Positions 7,209 through 13,373 of a DNA stretch of 18,209 bases are shown here, in pieces. A program made the position numbers and the translations under genes. The DNA comes from an uncultured Clostridia bacterium (GTDB lineage Bacteria > Bacillota > Clostridia > TANB77 > CAG-508), in assembly GCA_934154515.1 (NCBI GenBank), contig CAKPGD010000022.1, forward strand, positions 1 to 18,209, given 5' to 3'. Within the stretch, counting starts at the first letter, position 1. Each line of letters opens with the position of its first letter. A model generated the notes under the pieces. It saw only the letters and a list, made by a program, of their open reading frames with translations. It was not told the DNA's origin and did no database searches.

Positions 7209-9887
7209 ATGTGTAAACATGAACTAGAAGGAAGATATGAGCCTAAATCATTTGAAGAAGAATTATACAAAAATTGGGAGGAAAATGGTTACTTCAAACC
7301 ATCTGATGATAGAACTAAAGTGCCATATACAATAGTAATTCCACCACCAAACATAACAGGAAAACTTCATATGGGGCATGCGTTAGACGACACAATACAA
7401 GATATACTAATTCGTTATAAAAGAATGCAAGGATTTAATGCTCTTTGGGTTCCAGGAACTGACCATGCAGCAATTGCAACAGAAGCAAAAATAGTTGCTA
7501 GTATGAAAGAAGCTGGAATTACTAAAGAAGATATTGGAAGAGAAGGCTTTTTAGAAAGAGCGTGGGACTGGAAAAAAGAATATGGTGGAACAATAATAAA
7601 TCAATTAAAAAAATTAGGATGTTCTTGCGATTGGTCTAGAGAAAGATTCACAATGGACGAAGGTTTATCAAAAGCCGTTCAATATGTATTTATAAAACTA
7701 TATGAAAAAGGTTTAATATATAGAGGAAAAAGAATGATAAACTGGTGTCCATATTGTAATACATCTATATCAGATGCAGAAGTTGAGTATGAAGAAGAAC
7801 CAACACACTTATGGCATATACGTTACAAAGTTAAAGGTGAAGAAAAATATATTATAGTTGCAACAACAAGACCAGAAACAATGCTTGGAGATACAGGTGT
7901 AGCAGTTCATCCAGATGATGAAAGATACAAAGACTTAATAGGAAAAACAGTAATACTTCCTATAATGAATAAAGAAATTCCTATAATTGCAGATGAATTT
8001 GTTGAAAGAGAATTCGGTACAGGTGCAGTTAAATTAACACCAGCTCATGATCCAAATGACTATGCAGCAGCTCAAAAACATGGACTTGAAATAATAGAGG
8101 TATTTGACGAAAACTTTAAAATGGGTGATTTAGCTCCAGAATATAAAGGAATGGATTTATATGAAGCTAGACAAAAAATAGTTGAAAAACTTGAGGAATT
8201 AGGAGATTTAGTAAAAATAGAAGACTATACACACAATGTAGGAAAATGTTACAGATGTCACAACACAATAGAACCTAAAATTTCAGAGCAATGGTTTGTA
8301 AAAATGGAACCTTTGGCAAAACCAGCAAATGAAGCTGTAAGAAGCGGAAAAGTAAGATTTATTCCAGAAAAATATAGTAAAACATATTTTGCTTGGATGG
8401 ACAATGTAAAAGATTGGTGTATTTCAAGACAATTATGGTGGGGACATAGAATACCAGCATATTACTGTGACGACTGTAAAGAAATTATGGTAGCAGATAA
8501 AATGCCAGAAAAATGTACAAAATGTGGTAGCACACATATACATCAAGATGAAGACACATTAGACACATGGTTTAGTTCTGCACTATGGCCATTTTCAACT
8601 TTAGGTTGGCCAGAACAAACAGAAGACTTTAAATACTTTTATCCAACATCAACATTAGTTACAGGGTATGATATTATATTCTTCTGGGTAGCAAGAATGA
8701 TATTCTCTGGAATTGAACATACAGGAGAAGTACCATTTAAAGATGTTGTAATACACGGAATAGTACGTGATAGCCAAGGAAGAAAAATGTCTAAGTCCTT
8801 AGGAAACGGAATAGACCCATTAGAAATTATAGAAAAATACGGTACAGATGCATTAAGATTTTCATTAATACTTGGAATATCTGCAGGAAATGACATAAGA
8901 TATATGCCAGAAAAATTAGACCAAGCCTCAAACTTTGCAAATAAAATATGGAATGCAGCTAAATTTATAACAATGAACTGTGTACCAGATGAAGAGGTTA
9001 TAAAATACCATGAAGACAACTACAACAGAACTACACACATATGGAAAGAAAATTCTTTAAACATAGAAGACAAATGGATAATAAGTAAATTAAATAAATT
9101 AATTGGAGAAGTATCAAATAATATAGATAATTATGATTTAGGAGTAGCTCTTCAAAAAATATATGATTTCATATGGAATGAATTCTGTGACTGGTATATA
9201 GAAATGGTAAAAGACAGACTATATAGTGAAAATTATGAAGAAAAAGTAAAAGTTTGCTACGTATTAGATTATGTATTTGGTATAGCAATGAAATTATTAC
9301 ATCCATTTATGCCATTTATAACAACTAAAATAGATAAAAGTTTAGTAAGATATAATGACAAAGAATTAATGATATCAAATTGGCCAAAACAAAAAGAAAA
9401 CTTAGATTATGAAAAAGATGAAGAAATAGTAGAAAAATTAAAAGAAATAATAGTTGGAATAAGAAATATAAGAAATAATATGAATATACATCCATCTAAA
9501 AAATCTAAATTAATTTTTGTAACAGAAAAATATGAAAAAGAAGTAAAAGAAAGTGAAGCATTTTTAAAGAAATTAGGATTTGGAACACAAATAGAAATTA
9601 AAAATGAAAGAACTAACATTCTAGAAGATAGTTCTTCAATAATGACAGAAGGAATTGAAGCAATAATACCATTTGGTGATTTAGTAGATAAAGAAGAAGA
9701 AAGAAAAAGACTACAAGAAGAGATTAAAAAACTAGAATCAGAAGTAGCAAGATGTGAAAAAATGCTTTCAAACCCAGGATTTACAGCAAAGGCACCACAA
9801 GCAAAAATAGACGAAGAAAAAGCAAAACTTGCAAAATATCAAGAAATGCTAAAATTATCACAAGAAAAAATTTTAAAACTTAAATAA
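7209..9887 (+). CDS. valS: Valyl-tRNA synthetase
   Basis: This 892-residue class Ia synthetase charges tRNA-Val with valine in the cytosol. The catalytic domain shows PPPNITGKLHMGHAL with the HIGH variant HMGH at 54-57, and KMSKS at 526-530. The inserted CP1 editing domain, which clears mischarged threonine, contains TTRPETMLGDTGVAVHP and GTGAVKLTPAHDPNDY. Cysteine pairs (NWCPYC, CYRC, CDDC and CTKC) are probable zinc sites. DTLDTWFSSALWPFSTLGWP is the usual ValRS active-site segment. The C-terminus, about 825-892, is the ValRS coiled coil (EEERKRLQEEIKKLESEV...) that contacts tRNA. The length is typical. ATG 7209 follows AAAAAGGAGG (7191-7200) at 8 bases. Expression is set by the valine T-box. 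The gap between T-box terminator and start is long (137 bases). Confidence 0.98.
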   Translation: MCKHELEGRYEPKSFEEELYKNWEENGYFKPSDDRTKVPYTIVIPPPNITGKLHMGHALDDTIQDILIRYKRMQGFNALWVPGTDHAAIATEAKIVASMKEAGITKEDIGREGFLERAWDWKKEYGGTIINQLKKLGCSCDWSRERFTMDEGLSKAVQYVFIKLYEKGLIYRGKRMINWCPYCNTSISDAEVEYEEEPTHLWHIRYKVKGEEKYIIVATTRPETMLGDTGVAVHPDDERYKDLIGKTVILPIMNKEIPIIADEFVEREFGTGAVKLTPAHDPNDYAAAQKHGLEIIEVFDENFKMGDLAPEYKGMDLYEARQKIVEKLEELGDLVKIEDYTHNVGKCYRCHNTIEPKISEQWFVKMEPLAKPANEAVRSGKVRFIPEKYSKTYFAWMDNVKDWCISRQLWWGHRIPAYYCDDCKEIMVADKMPEKCTKCGSTHIHQDEDTLDTWFSSALWPFSTLGWPEQTEDFKYFYPTSTLVTGYDIIFFWVARMIFSGIEHTGEVPFKDVVIHGIVRDSQGRKMSKSLGNGIDPLEIIEKYGTDALRFSLILGISAGNDIRYMPEKLDQASNFANKIWNAAKFITMNCVPDEEVIKYHEDNYNRTTHIWKENSLNIEDKWIISKLNKLIGEVSNNIDNYDLGVALQKIYDFIWNEFCDWYIEMVKDRLYSENYEEKVKVCYVLDYVFGIAMKLLHPFMPFITTKIDKSLVRYNDKELMISNWPKQKENLDYEKDEEIVEKLKEIIVGIRNIRNNMNIHPSKKSKLIFVTEKYEKEVKESEAFLKKLGFGTQIEIKNERTNILEDSSSIMTEGIEAIIPFGDLVDKEEERKRLQEEIKKLESEVARCEKMLSNPGFTAKAPQAKIDEEKAKLAKYQEMLKLSQEKILKLK

Positions 9888-9952
9888 TGTATTTAAATAA
9901 TGTATTTTAATAATTAGTAACAACAAAAATAATAAAAATAAAAGAAAATAAT

Positions 9953-10019
9953 AAAGATAAAAGAAGATAAAAAGAAGAAAGCCATTATTGGTAAACTTAA
10001 AAATCTTCTTTTATTTTTT
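9953..10019 (+). terminator. Terminator after valS
   Basis: A perfect 12-bp AT-rich stem, 9957-9968 (ATAAAAGAAGAT) with 10003-10014, extends by three to four A-T/G-U pairs and ends in a T6 run. The 34-nt loop contains a second GAAGA-rich copy (9970-9978) that can pair with the same 3' arm, so two registers are possible. Bases 9888-9952 between the stop and this stem hold nothing else I can identify. Confidence 0.7.
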
Positions 10020-10055
10020 GTATTACAGAAAATTTCTATTTTTGTTTTTTACATT

Positions 10056-10081
10056 TGTCGAAAGTTTCTTCCTATTCGACA
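10056..10081. promoter_or_regulatory. Two inverted Spo0A boxes upstream of spoIIA
   Basis: TGTCGAA occurs on the plus strand at 10056-10062 and again on the minus strand at 10075-10081 (plus strand TTCGACA). Both are exact matches to the 0A box TGNCGAA and share the flanks TTTGTCGAA. They lie about 20-46 bases before the -35 hexamer at 10102. In B. subtilis and clostridia, phosphorylated Spo0A activates spoIIA from such sites. Confidence 0.8.
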
Positions 10082-10098
10082 AAACTTCTTATATTTTG

Positions 10099-10121
10099 CT
10101 ATTGGAAAATATTTCCAATAG
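10099..10121. promoter_or_regulatory. Perfect dyad overlapping the spoIIA -35 region
   Basis: The arms CTATTGGAAA (10099-10108) and TTTCCAATAG (10112-10121) are perfect inverted repeats of 10 bases around ATA. The dyad covers the TTGGAA -35 hexamer, where a bound dimer would block or modify polymerase access. It may be an operator; as RNA it would lie upstream of the predicted start and not be transcribed. Confidence 0.5.
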
Positions 10122-10130
10122 ATATATAAT
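10102..10130 (+). promoter_or_regulatory. Promoter of the spoIIA operon
   Basis: TTGGAA (10102-10107) and TATAAT (10125-10130) are 17 bases apart, a sigma-A-type promoter placed 31 bases before spoIIAA. B. subtilis uses sigma-H for spoIIA; I found no convincing sigma-H elements (AGGAWWW/GAAT) in this gap, so control here may rest on sigma-A plus Spo0A. Confidence 0.6.
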
Positions 10131-10160
10131 TAAAAAAACAAATGATGAGGAGGAATGAAA

Positions 10161-10469
10161 ATGAATACTAAATATATTCCAGAGGACAAGCTCTTAATAT
10201 TAGAGGTAACAGAAGAAATAGACCATCATGAAGCAGAAAAAATAAGGAGGAAAGCAGATAATGAAATTACTAGATATATGCCTAGAAAAGTTATATTTGA
10301 TTTTAGTAACGTGTCTTTTATGGACAGCGCAGGAATAGGAATGGTGTTAGGAAGATATAAAATGGTAAAAATGCTTGGGGGTAGTTTGGAAATGGAAAAT
10401 GTAAGTACACCTTTAAGAAAAATATTTGAAATGAGTGGCGTAAGCAAAATATGTCCAATAATAAAATAA
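10161..10469 (+). CDS. spoIIAA: Anti-sigma-F factor antagonist SpoIIAA
   Basis: This STAS-domain protein of 102 residues binds SpoIIAB and releases sigma-F in the forespore. The phosphorylation site is visible as FMDSAGIGMVLGRYK, with the target serine at S56 (DSA; DSS in B. subtilis). I start it at ATG 10161: AGGAGG (10148-10153) is 7 bases from it but only one base from the in-frame ATG at 10155. It is the first gene of the spoIIAA-spoIIAB-sigF operon. SpoIIAB phosphorylates S56 and the phosphatase SpoIIE, not in this window, would reverse it. Confidence 0.95.
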   Translation: MNTKYIPEDKLLILEVTEEIDHHEAEKIRRKADNEITRYMPRKVIFDFSNVSFMDSAGIGMVLGRYKMVKMLGGSLEMENVSTPLRKIFEMSGVSKICPIIK

Positions 10470-10506
10470 AAATTAGTAAAGAGTGCGAGGGGGAAAGATA
10501 ACAATA

Positions 10507-11007
10507 ATGAAAAGTGTTTATGAAAATGAAATGAAATTAGAATTTATAAGTAAATCTAATAATGAGGCTTTTGCAAGAATAAGTGTAGCCGCATTTGCTG
10601 CACAACTAGATCCTACCATAGAAGAAATTGCAGATATAAAAACTGCTGTGTCAGAAGCAGTTACAAACAGCATAATACATGGCTATGAAGACAAAGAAGG
10701 AATAGTAAAAATAAATTGCAAAATAATAGGAAATTCAATAACAATAGAAATATCAGATACAGGAAAAGGAATAGAAAACATAGAACTTGCAAAGAGACCA
10801 TTATATACTTCTAAACCTAACTTGGAACGTTCAGGTATGGGATTTACAATAATGGAAAATTTTATGGATGAAATGAATGTAGAATCTATTTTAGGTCTTG
10901 GAACAAAAGTAACTATGAAAAAAATAATAAAAAAAGATGAAATAAAAGACGAAGATATAGCAGAAGTATTAAAACAATTAGGAGAAAATGCAAATGTAAA
11001 CAATTAA
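10507..11007 (+). CDS. spoIIAB: Anti-sigma-F factor / serine kinase SpoIIAB
   Basis: This 166-residue GHKL-fold protein holds sigma-F inactive and phosphorylates SpoIIAA with ATP. Motifs: the N box SEAVTNSIIHGY (E50, N54), the G1 box SDTGKGI (D84) and the G2 box LERSGMGFTIMENFMD (106-121). The N-terminal NEMKLEF aligns with NEMHLEF of B. subtilis, which supports ATG 10507. The Shine-Dalgarno GAGGGGG is about 14 bases away, longer than usual. An in-frame GTG at 10483 would place that site inside the gene. The C-terminus runs about 20 acidic/polar residues past the B. subtilis protein (KDEIKDEDIAEVLKQLGENA). The gap to spoIIAA is 37 bases and to sigF 23 bases. Confidence 0.95.
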   Translation: MKSVYENEMKLEFISKSNNEAFARISVAAFAAQLDPTIEEIADIKTAVSEAVTNSIIHGYEDKEGIVKINCKIIGNSITIEISDTGKGIENIELAKRPLYTSKPNLERSGMGFTIMENFMDEMNVESILGLGTKVTMKKIIKKDEIKDEDIAEVLKQLGENANVNN

Positions 11008-11030
11008 ATTAAACAAAAGAGGAGATACTT

Positions 11031-11756
11031 ATGTTATACGAAAATAATATAAAAGATATTGAAGAAGCTCAAAAAGGAAATCAAAAGGTTATGCAACAAC
11101 TTATTGATGAAAATAATGGGCTTATTTGGAGTATAGTAAAAAGATTTAGTGGTAGGGGTTATGAATTAGAAGACTTATATCAAATAGGAACAATAGGTTT
11201 TATAAAATCAATAAAAAGATTTGACACGTCTTTTGATGTGAAATTATCTACATATGCAGTACCTTATATATTAGGAGAAATAAAAAGATTTATAAGAGAT
11301 GATGGAACTGTAAAAATAAGTAGAAGTATGAAAGAATTAGCTATGAAAATAAAAGACATACAAACAAGACATATGAGAGAAAAAGGAGAAGAAATAAGTA
11401 TATATGAAATATCAAAAGAATTAAAAATATCAAAAGAAGAAGTAGCAGCTGCATTAGACAGCTTAAATCCAGTTATATCAATATATGAAGACACATATTC
11501 AAATGATGAGGGTGGAATAAATATAATAGATAAATTAGGAACAAATATAGATGAGGCAGAACAAATTGCAAATAGAATAAGCATTAGAGAGTTGGTTTCA
11601 AATTTAGAAGATAGAGAAAAACAAATAATCTTACTAAGATATTATAAAAATAAAACTCAAACTGAAGTATCGAAAATACTAGGAATAAGCCAAGTACAAG
11701 TTTCAAGAATAGAAAAAAGAATATTAAGTTCAATGAAATTAAAACTTGCTAATTAG
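11031..11756 (+). CDS. sigF: RNA polymerase sigma-F factor, forespore specific
   Basis: This 241-residue sigma-70-family factor is the first compartment-specific sigma of sporulation. Region 2 is clear: LEDLYQIGTIGFIKSIKRFDTSFDVKLSTYAVPYILGE, with FIRDDGTVKISRSMKEL at the 2/3 boundary as in SpoIIAC. Region 3 is around IYEISKELKISKEEV, and the region 4 helix-turn-helix is KTQTEVSKILGISQVQVSRI near the C-terminus. The position directly after spoIIAA and spoIIAB confirms sigma-F rather than sigma-G or sigma-B. ATG 11031 follows AGAGGAGA. A probable target promoter lies at 13298-13326 before spoIIQ. Confidence 0.96.
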   Translation: MLYENNIKDIEEAQKGNQKVMQQLIDENNGLIWSIVKRFSGRGYELEDLYQIGTIGFIKSIKRFDTSFDVKLSTYAVPYILGEIKRFIRDDGTVKISRSMKELAMKIKDIQTRHMREKGEEISIYEISKELKISKEEVAAALDSLNPVISIYEDTYSNDEGGINIIDKLGTNIDEAEQIANRISIRELVSNLEDREKQIILLRYYKNKTQTEVSKILGISQVQVSRIEKRILSSMKLKLAN

Positions 11757-11800
11757 CTAGCTTAATAAAAATATTGAATGTAGATAAAAGGAGAACAAAT

Positions 11801-12817
11801 TTGAAAAAAATAATTTTATATATTTTAGGGTTTATTTTTATATGCTTTATAATACCTATAATATTTACAAACAATAAAATAAAAGAAGTGATTAATCCAG
11901 AGGAGAATAGACCAAAGGAAAATATAGAAATTACTAGTAGTACGTATGATTACAAAAAATATCAAACTATAAAGTTACTACATACAGCATCTGGAGAGAT
12001 AGAATCAATAGGGTTAGATGAATACTTATATGGAGTAGTATCTGCAGAAATGCCAGCAAGTTTTGAAATAGAAGCTTTAAAAGCTCAGGCAGTAGTTGCA
12101 AGAACGTATACTATTTATAAAATAAGAACAGAAAGTGGAAAACATGAAGGAGCGGACATATGTGATAACTCTGCTTGTTGCCAAGCATGGATATCTAAGG
12201 AAAATAGATTTGCAAGATGGGAAGAAAGCTCAAGAGAAGCAAATTGGGACAAGATAGTAGAAGCAGTAAATTCAACTCAAGGAAAAATAGTAACATACAA
12301 TGGCGAGCCAATTAATGCTTTTTTTCACTCAAATAGTGGAGGAAAAACAGAGACTACAGCAAATGTATGGGGAGGAACAGGGTATCCATATTTACAAGCA
12401 GTTGAAACTGCAGGTGAAAATGCATATTCACAATATAGCTCAGAAGTAACGTTAACTAAACAAACCTTTATAGATAAAATAAAAGAAAAACACCAAAATT
12501 TTACAATAGATTTTAATGCAGAAGATGCAATAAAAATATTAGAATATACTGATGGAAATAGAGTAAAAAAAATAAAAATAGGAAATTTAGAATTAAGTGG
12601 AGTAGAAGTAAGAACGATAATAGGGCTGAAATCAGCAAATTTTACAGTGAAAGTGGAAGGAGAAAATATAAAATTTGAAGTAATAGGATATGGACATGGA
12701 GTTGGAATGAGCCAGACAGGAGCAGATAGCATGGCAAAAACAGGTTCAAATTATGAAGAAATAATAAAACATTTTTATACAGGAGTAGAAATAACATTAA
12801 TAGATAATGAAAGCTAA
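11801..12817 (+). CDS. spoIID: Stage II sporulation protein D, peptidoglycan lytic transglycosylase
   Basis: SpoIID is a mother-cell membrane enzyme that cuts glycan strands during engulfment with SpoIIM and SpoIIP. A membrane anchor (about 4-23) is followed by the SpoIID catalytic domain: VVSAEMPASFEIEALKAQAV with the probable catalytic E83, the CDNSACCQAW segment, FFHSNSGGKTE and YGHGVGMSQTGA. I start it at TTG 11801 (338 residues), 7 bases after AAAAGGAG (11786-11793). The longer frame from TTG 11774 would put the ribosome binding site inside the gene. It lies 44 bases after sigF with no terminator between, so it may be partly co-transcribed. I found no clear sigma-E promoter. Known clostridial genomes also place spoIID beside spoIIQ, as here. 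Confidence 0.95.
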   Translation: MKKIILYILGFIFICFIIPIIFTNNKIKEVINPEENRPKENIEITSSTYDYKKYQTIKLLHTASGEIESIGLDEYLYGVVSAEMPASFEIEALKAQAVVARTYTIYKIRTESGKHEGADICDNSACCQAWISKENRFARWEESSREANWDKIVEAVNSTQGKIVTYNGEPINAFFHSNSGGKTETTANVWGGTGYPYLQAVETAGENAYSQYSSEVTLTKQTFIDKIKEKHQNFTIDFNAEDAIKILEYTDGNRVKKIKIGNLELSGVEVRTIIGLKSANFTVKVEGENIKFEVIGYGHGVGMSQTGADSMAKTGSNYEEIIKHFYTGVEITLIDNES

Positions 12818-12819
12818 GA

Positions 12820-12846
12820 AAAGCCCCTCGGTATAAAACCGAGGGG
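12820..12846 (-). terminator. GC-rich terminator for the minus-strand transcript
   Basis: A perfect 9-bp stem pairs 12824-12832 with 12838-12846 around a 5-nt loop. Read on the minus strand it is CCCCTCGGT-TTTAT-ACCGAGGGG followed by CTTTTCTT, a normal terminator. On the plus strand it is followed by GTACACTG, with no T-run until the T9 at 12870-12878. It therefore fits a transcript coming from the right, ending just short of spoIID. It may also shield the 3' end of spoIID mRNA. Confidence 0.7.
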
Positions 12847-12898
12847 GTACACTGCAATTCAATATTAAGTTTTTTTTTGTTGAGCTGTTTTTTCTTAT

Positions 12899-12931
12899 CC
12901 TTTTATAATTAAAATCCCTTTATAATTAAAA
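12899..12931. repeat. Short tandem repeat
   Basis: Two copies of CCTTTATAATTAAAA, the first with one extra T (12899-12914 and 12917-12931), lie head to tail. Each contains TATAAT on the plus strand. TTGAGC at 12880-12885 is 18 bases before the first TATAAT, so a weak plus-strand promoter is conceivable. On the minus strand the repeat is in the 3' part of the candidate small RNA. Confidence 0.5.
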
Positions 12932-13057
12932 GTTGTTTAGTAATATATTAATAGGATACTAAGAAAAACCGCTCGGAAACCGTAGAATGACATTCATTTT
13001 GGTTTACCTCTGAACATTTCCTGCCCAACTGCTACTGGGCACTGCTGCAACCTGCAC

Positions 13058-13111
13058 CTAATTATTTACAATTAATAAATTTAATTTGTTGATGGGGCGC
13101 TCTCTTTGCAT
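13058..13111 (-). CDS. Small ORF, 17 residues, inside the candidate RNA
   Basis: Reading the minus strand, ATG (13111-13109) is preceded at 9 bases by a full Shine-Dalgarno AAGGAGG (plus strand CCTCCTT, 13121-13127). The frame encodes MQRERPINKLNLLIVNN and ends in TAG at 13060-13058. The product is basic at the N-terminus and mildly hydrophobic at the C-terminus, without a membrane helix, so it does not look like a type I toxin. Leader peptide or dual-function RNA are possibilities. The ribosome binding site and the promoter are the evidence that it is translated; I recognise no family. Confidence 0.5.
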   Translation of the reverse strand: MQRERPINKLNLLIVNN

Positions 13112-13148
13112 ATACTTGTTCCTCCTTATAATATTGAAAAAACTTTTT

Positions 13149-13193
13149 GTACTAACACTAAATATTGTGTCAATACAATATTTGTATAAGTAC
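13149..13193 (-). promoter_or_regulatory. Long hairpin / dyad in the 5' leader of the minus-strand RNA
   Basis: On the minus strand AAATATTGT and ACAATATTT form a perfect 9-bp stem around ATTGAC. Flanking GTACTTATAC and GTGTTAGTAC add nine more pairs with one mismatch and one bulge. An alternative stem, AAGTGCT with AGTACTT (upstream end, about 13187-13204), would use part of the same bases, so two exclusive folds exist. The dyad also contains TTGACA. Confidence 0.55.
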
Positions 13194-13213
13194 TCTTGAG
13201 CACTTACAAACTT

Positions 13214-13242
13214 ATTATAACACAATAATTTATATAAGTCAA
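13214..13242 (-). promoter_or_regulatory. Sigma-A promoter on the minus strand, extended -10
   Basis: Reading the minus strand, TTGACT (13242-13237) and TATAAT (13219-13214) are separated by 17 bases, and TGT directly precedes the -10 (extended TGn). The match is 5/6 and 6/6. Predicted start is near 13207, facing away from spoIIQ and toward spoIID. Confidence 0.75.
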
Positions 13243-13297
13243 TAAAGATAAGAGAATATGAAAAAATGACAGATATAAAAAGAATTAGCAATTTCAA

Positions 13298-13326
13298 GTA
13301 TAAATTCATAAAAGTGGGAAATAATC
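13298..13326 (+). promoter_or_regulatory. Sigma-F-type promoter before spoIIQ
   Basis: GTATA (13298-13302) and GGAAATAATC (13317-13326) fit the sigma-F pattern GYATA / GGNNANAHTR at every fixed position except the last, with a 14-base spacer. It lies 47 bases before the spoIIQ ATG. spoIIQ is a known sigma-F target in B. subtilis. Confidence 0.55.
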
Positions 13327-13373
13327 TAATTAATAATTAAGGTAAAAAAGCCAATATAAGAGGAGGAATAAAA

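Larger units (their letters stand above)
12820..13207 (-). ncRNA. Candidate minus-strand small RNA with embedded 17-codon ORF
   Basis: The 556-base space between spoIID and spoIIQ contains a full transcription unit on the minus strand. It has a promoter (13214-13242), a 5' hairpin (13149-13193), a Shine-Dalgarno plus 17-codon ORF (13058-13111), then a segment (about 12965-13057) clearly richer in G+C than the rest, and a terminator (12820-12846). Within the GC-richer segment, minus strand, TGCCCA/TGGGCA (13023-13042) and a nested AAACC-AATGA/TCATT-GGTTT helix (near 12975-13005) can form. A T5 run near 12965 may be an earlier end. The predicted RNA is about 245 or 390 bases. No gene lies downstream on the same strand, so this is not an ordinary leader. 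I could not match it to 6S, SRP, tmRNA, RNase P or a riboswitch class. Confidence 0.55.

Noticed and set aside
9884..9912. Direct repeat AATGTATTTAAATAATGTATTT after valS
   Set aside because: Two short AT-rich copies only, without associated structure; chance slippage is the simplest view.
12965..13060. SRP RNA, 6S RNA, RNase P RNA or cobalamin riboswitch in the GC-richer block
   Set aside because: I looked for their core sequences (for example the GGAAGGAAGCAGC-type SRP loop, the RNase P GAGGAAAGTCC segment, and the B12 box) and did not find them on either strand. A covariance search would decide.
13058..13309. An 83-codon minus-strand frame upstream of and including the 17-codon ORF
   Set aside because: Its first two thirds cover the promoter and leader dyad and its start has no ribosome binding site. 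Only the last 17 codons, after AAGGAGG, look translated.
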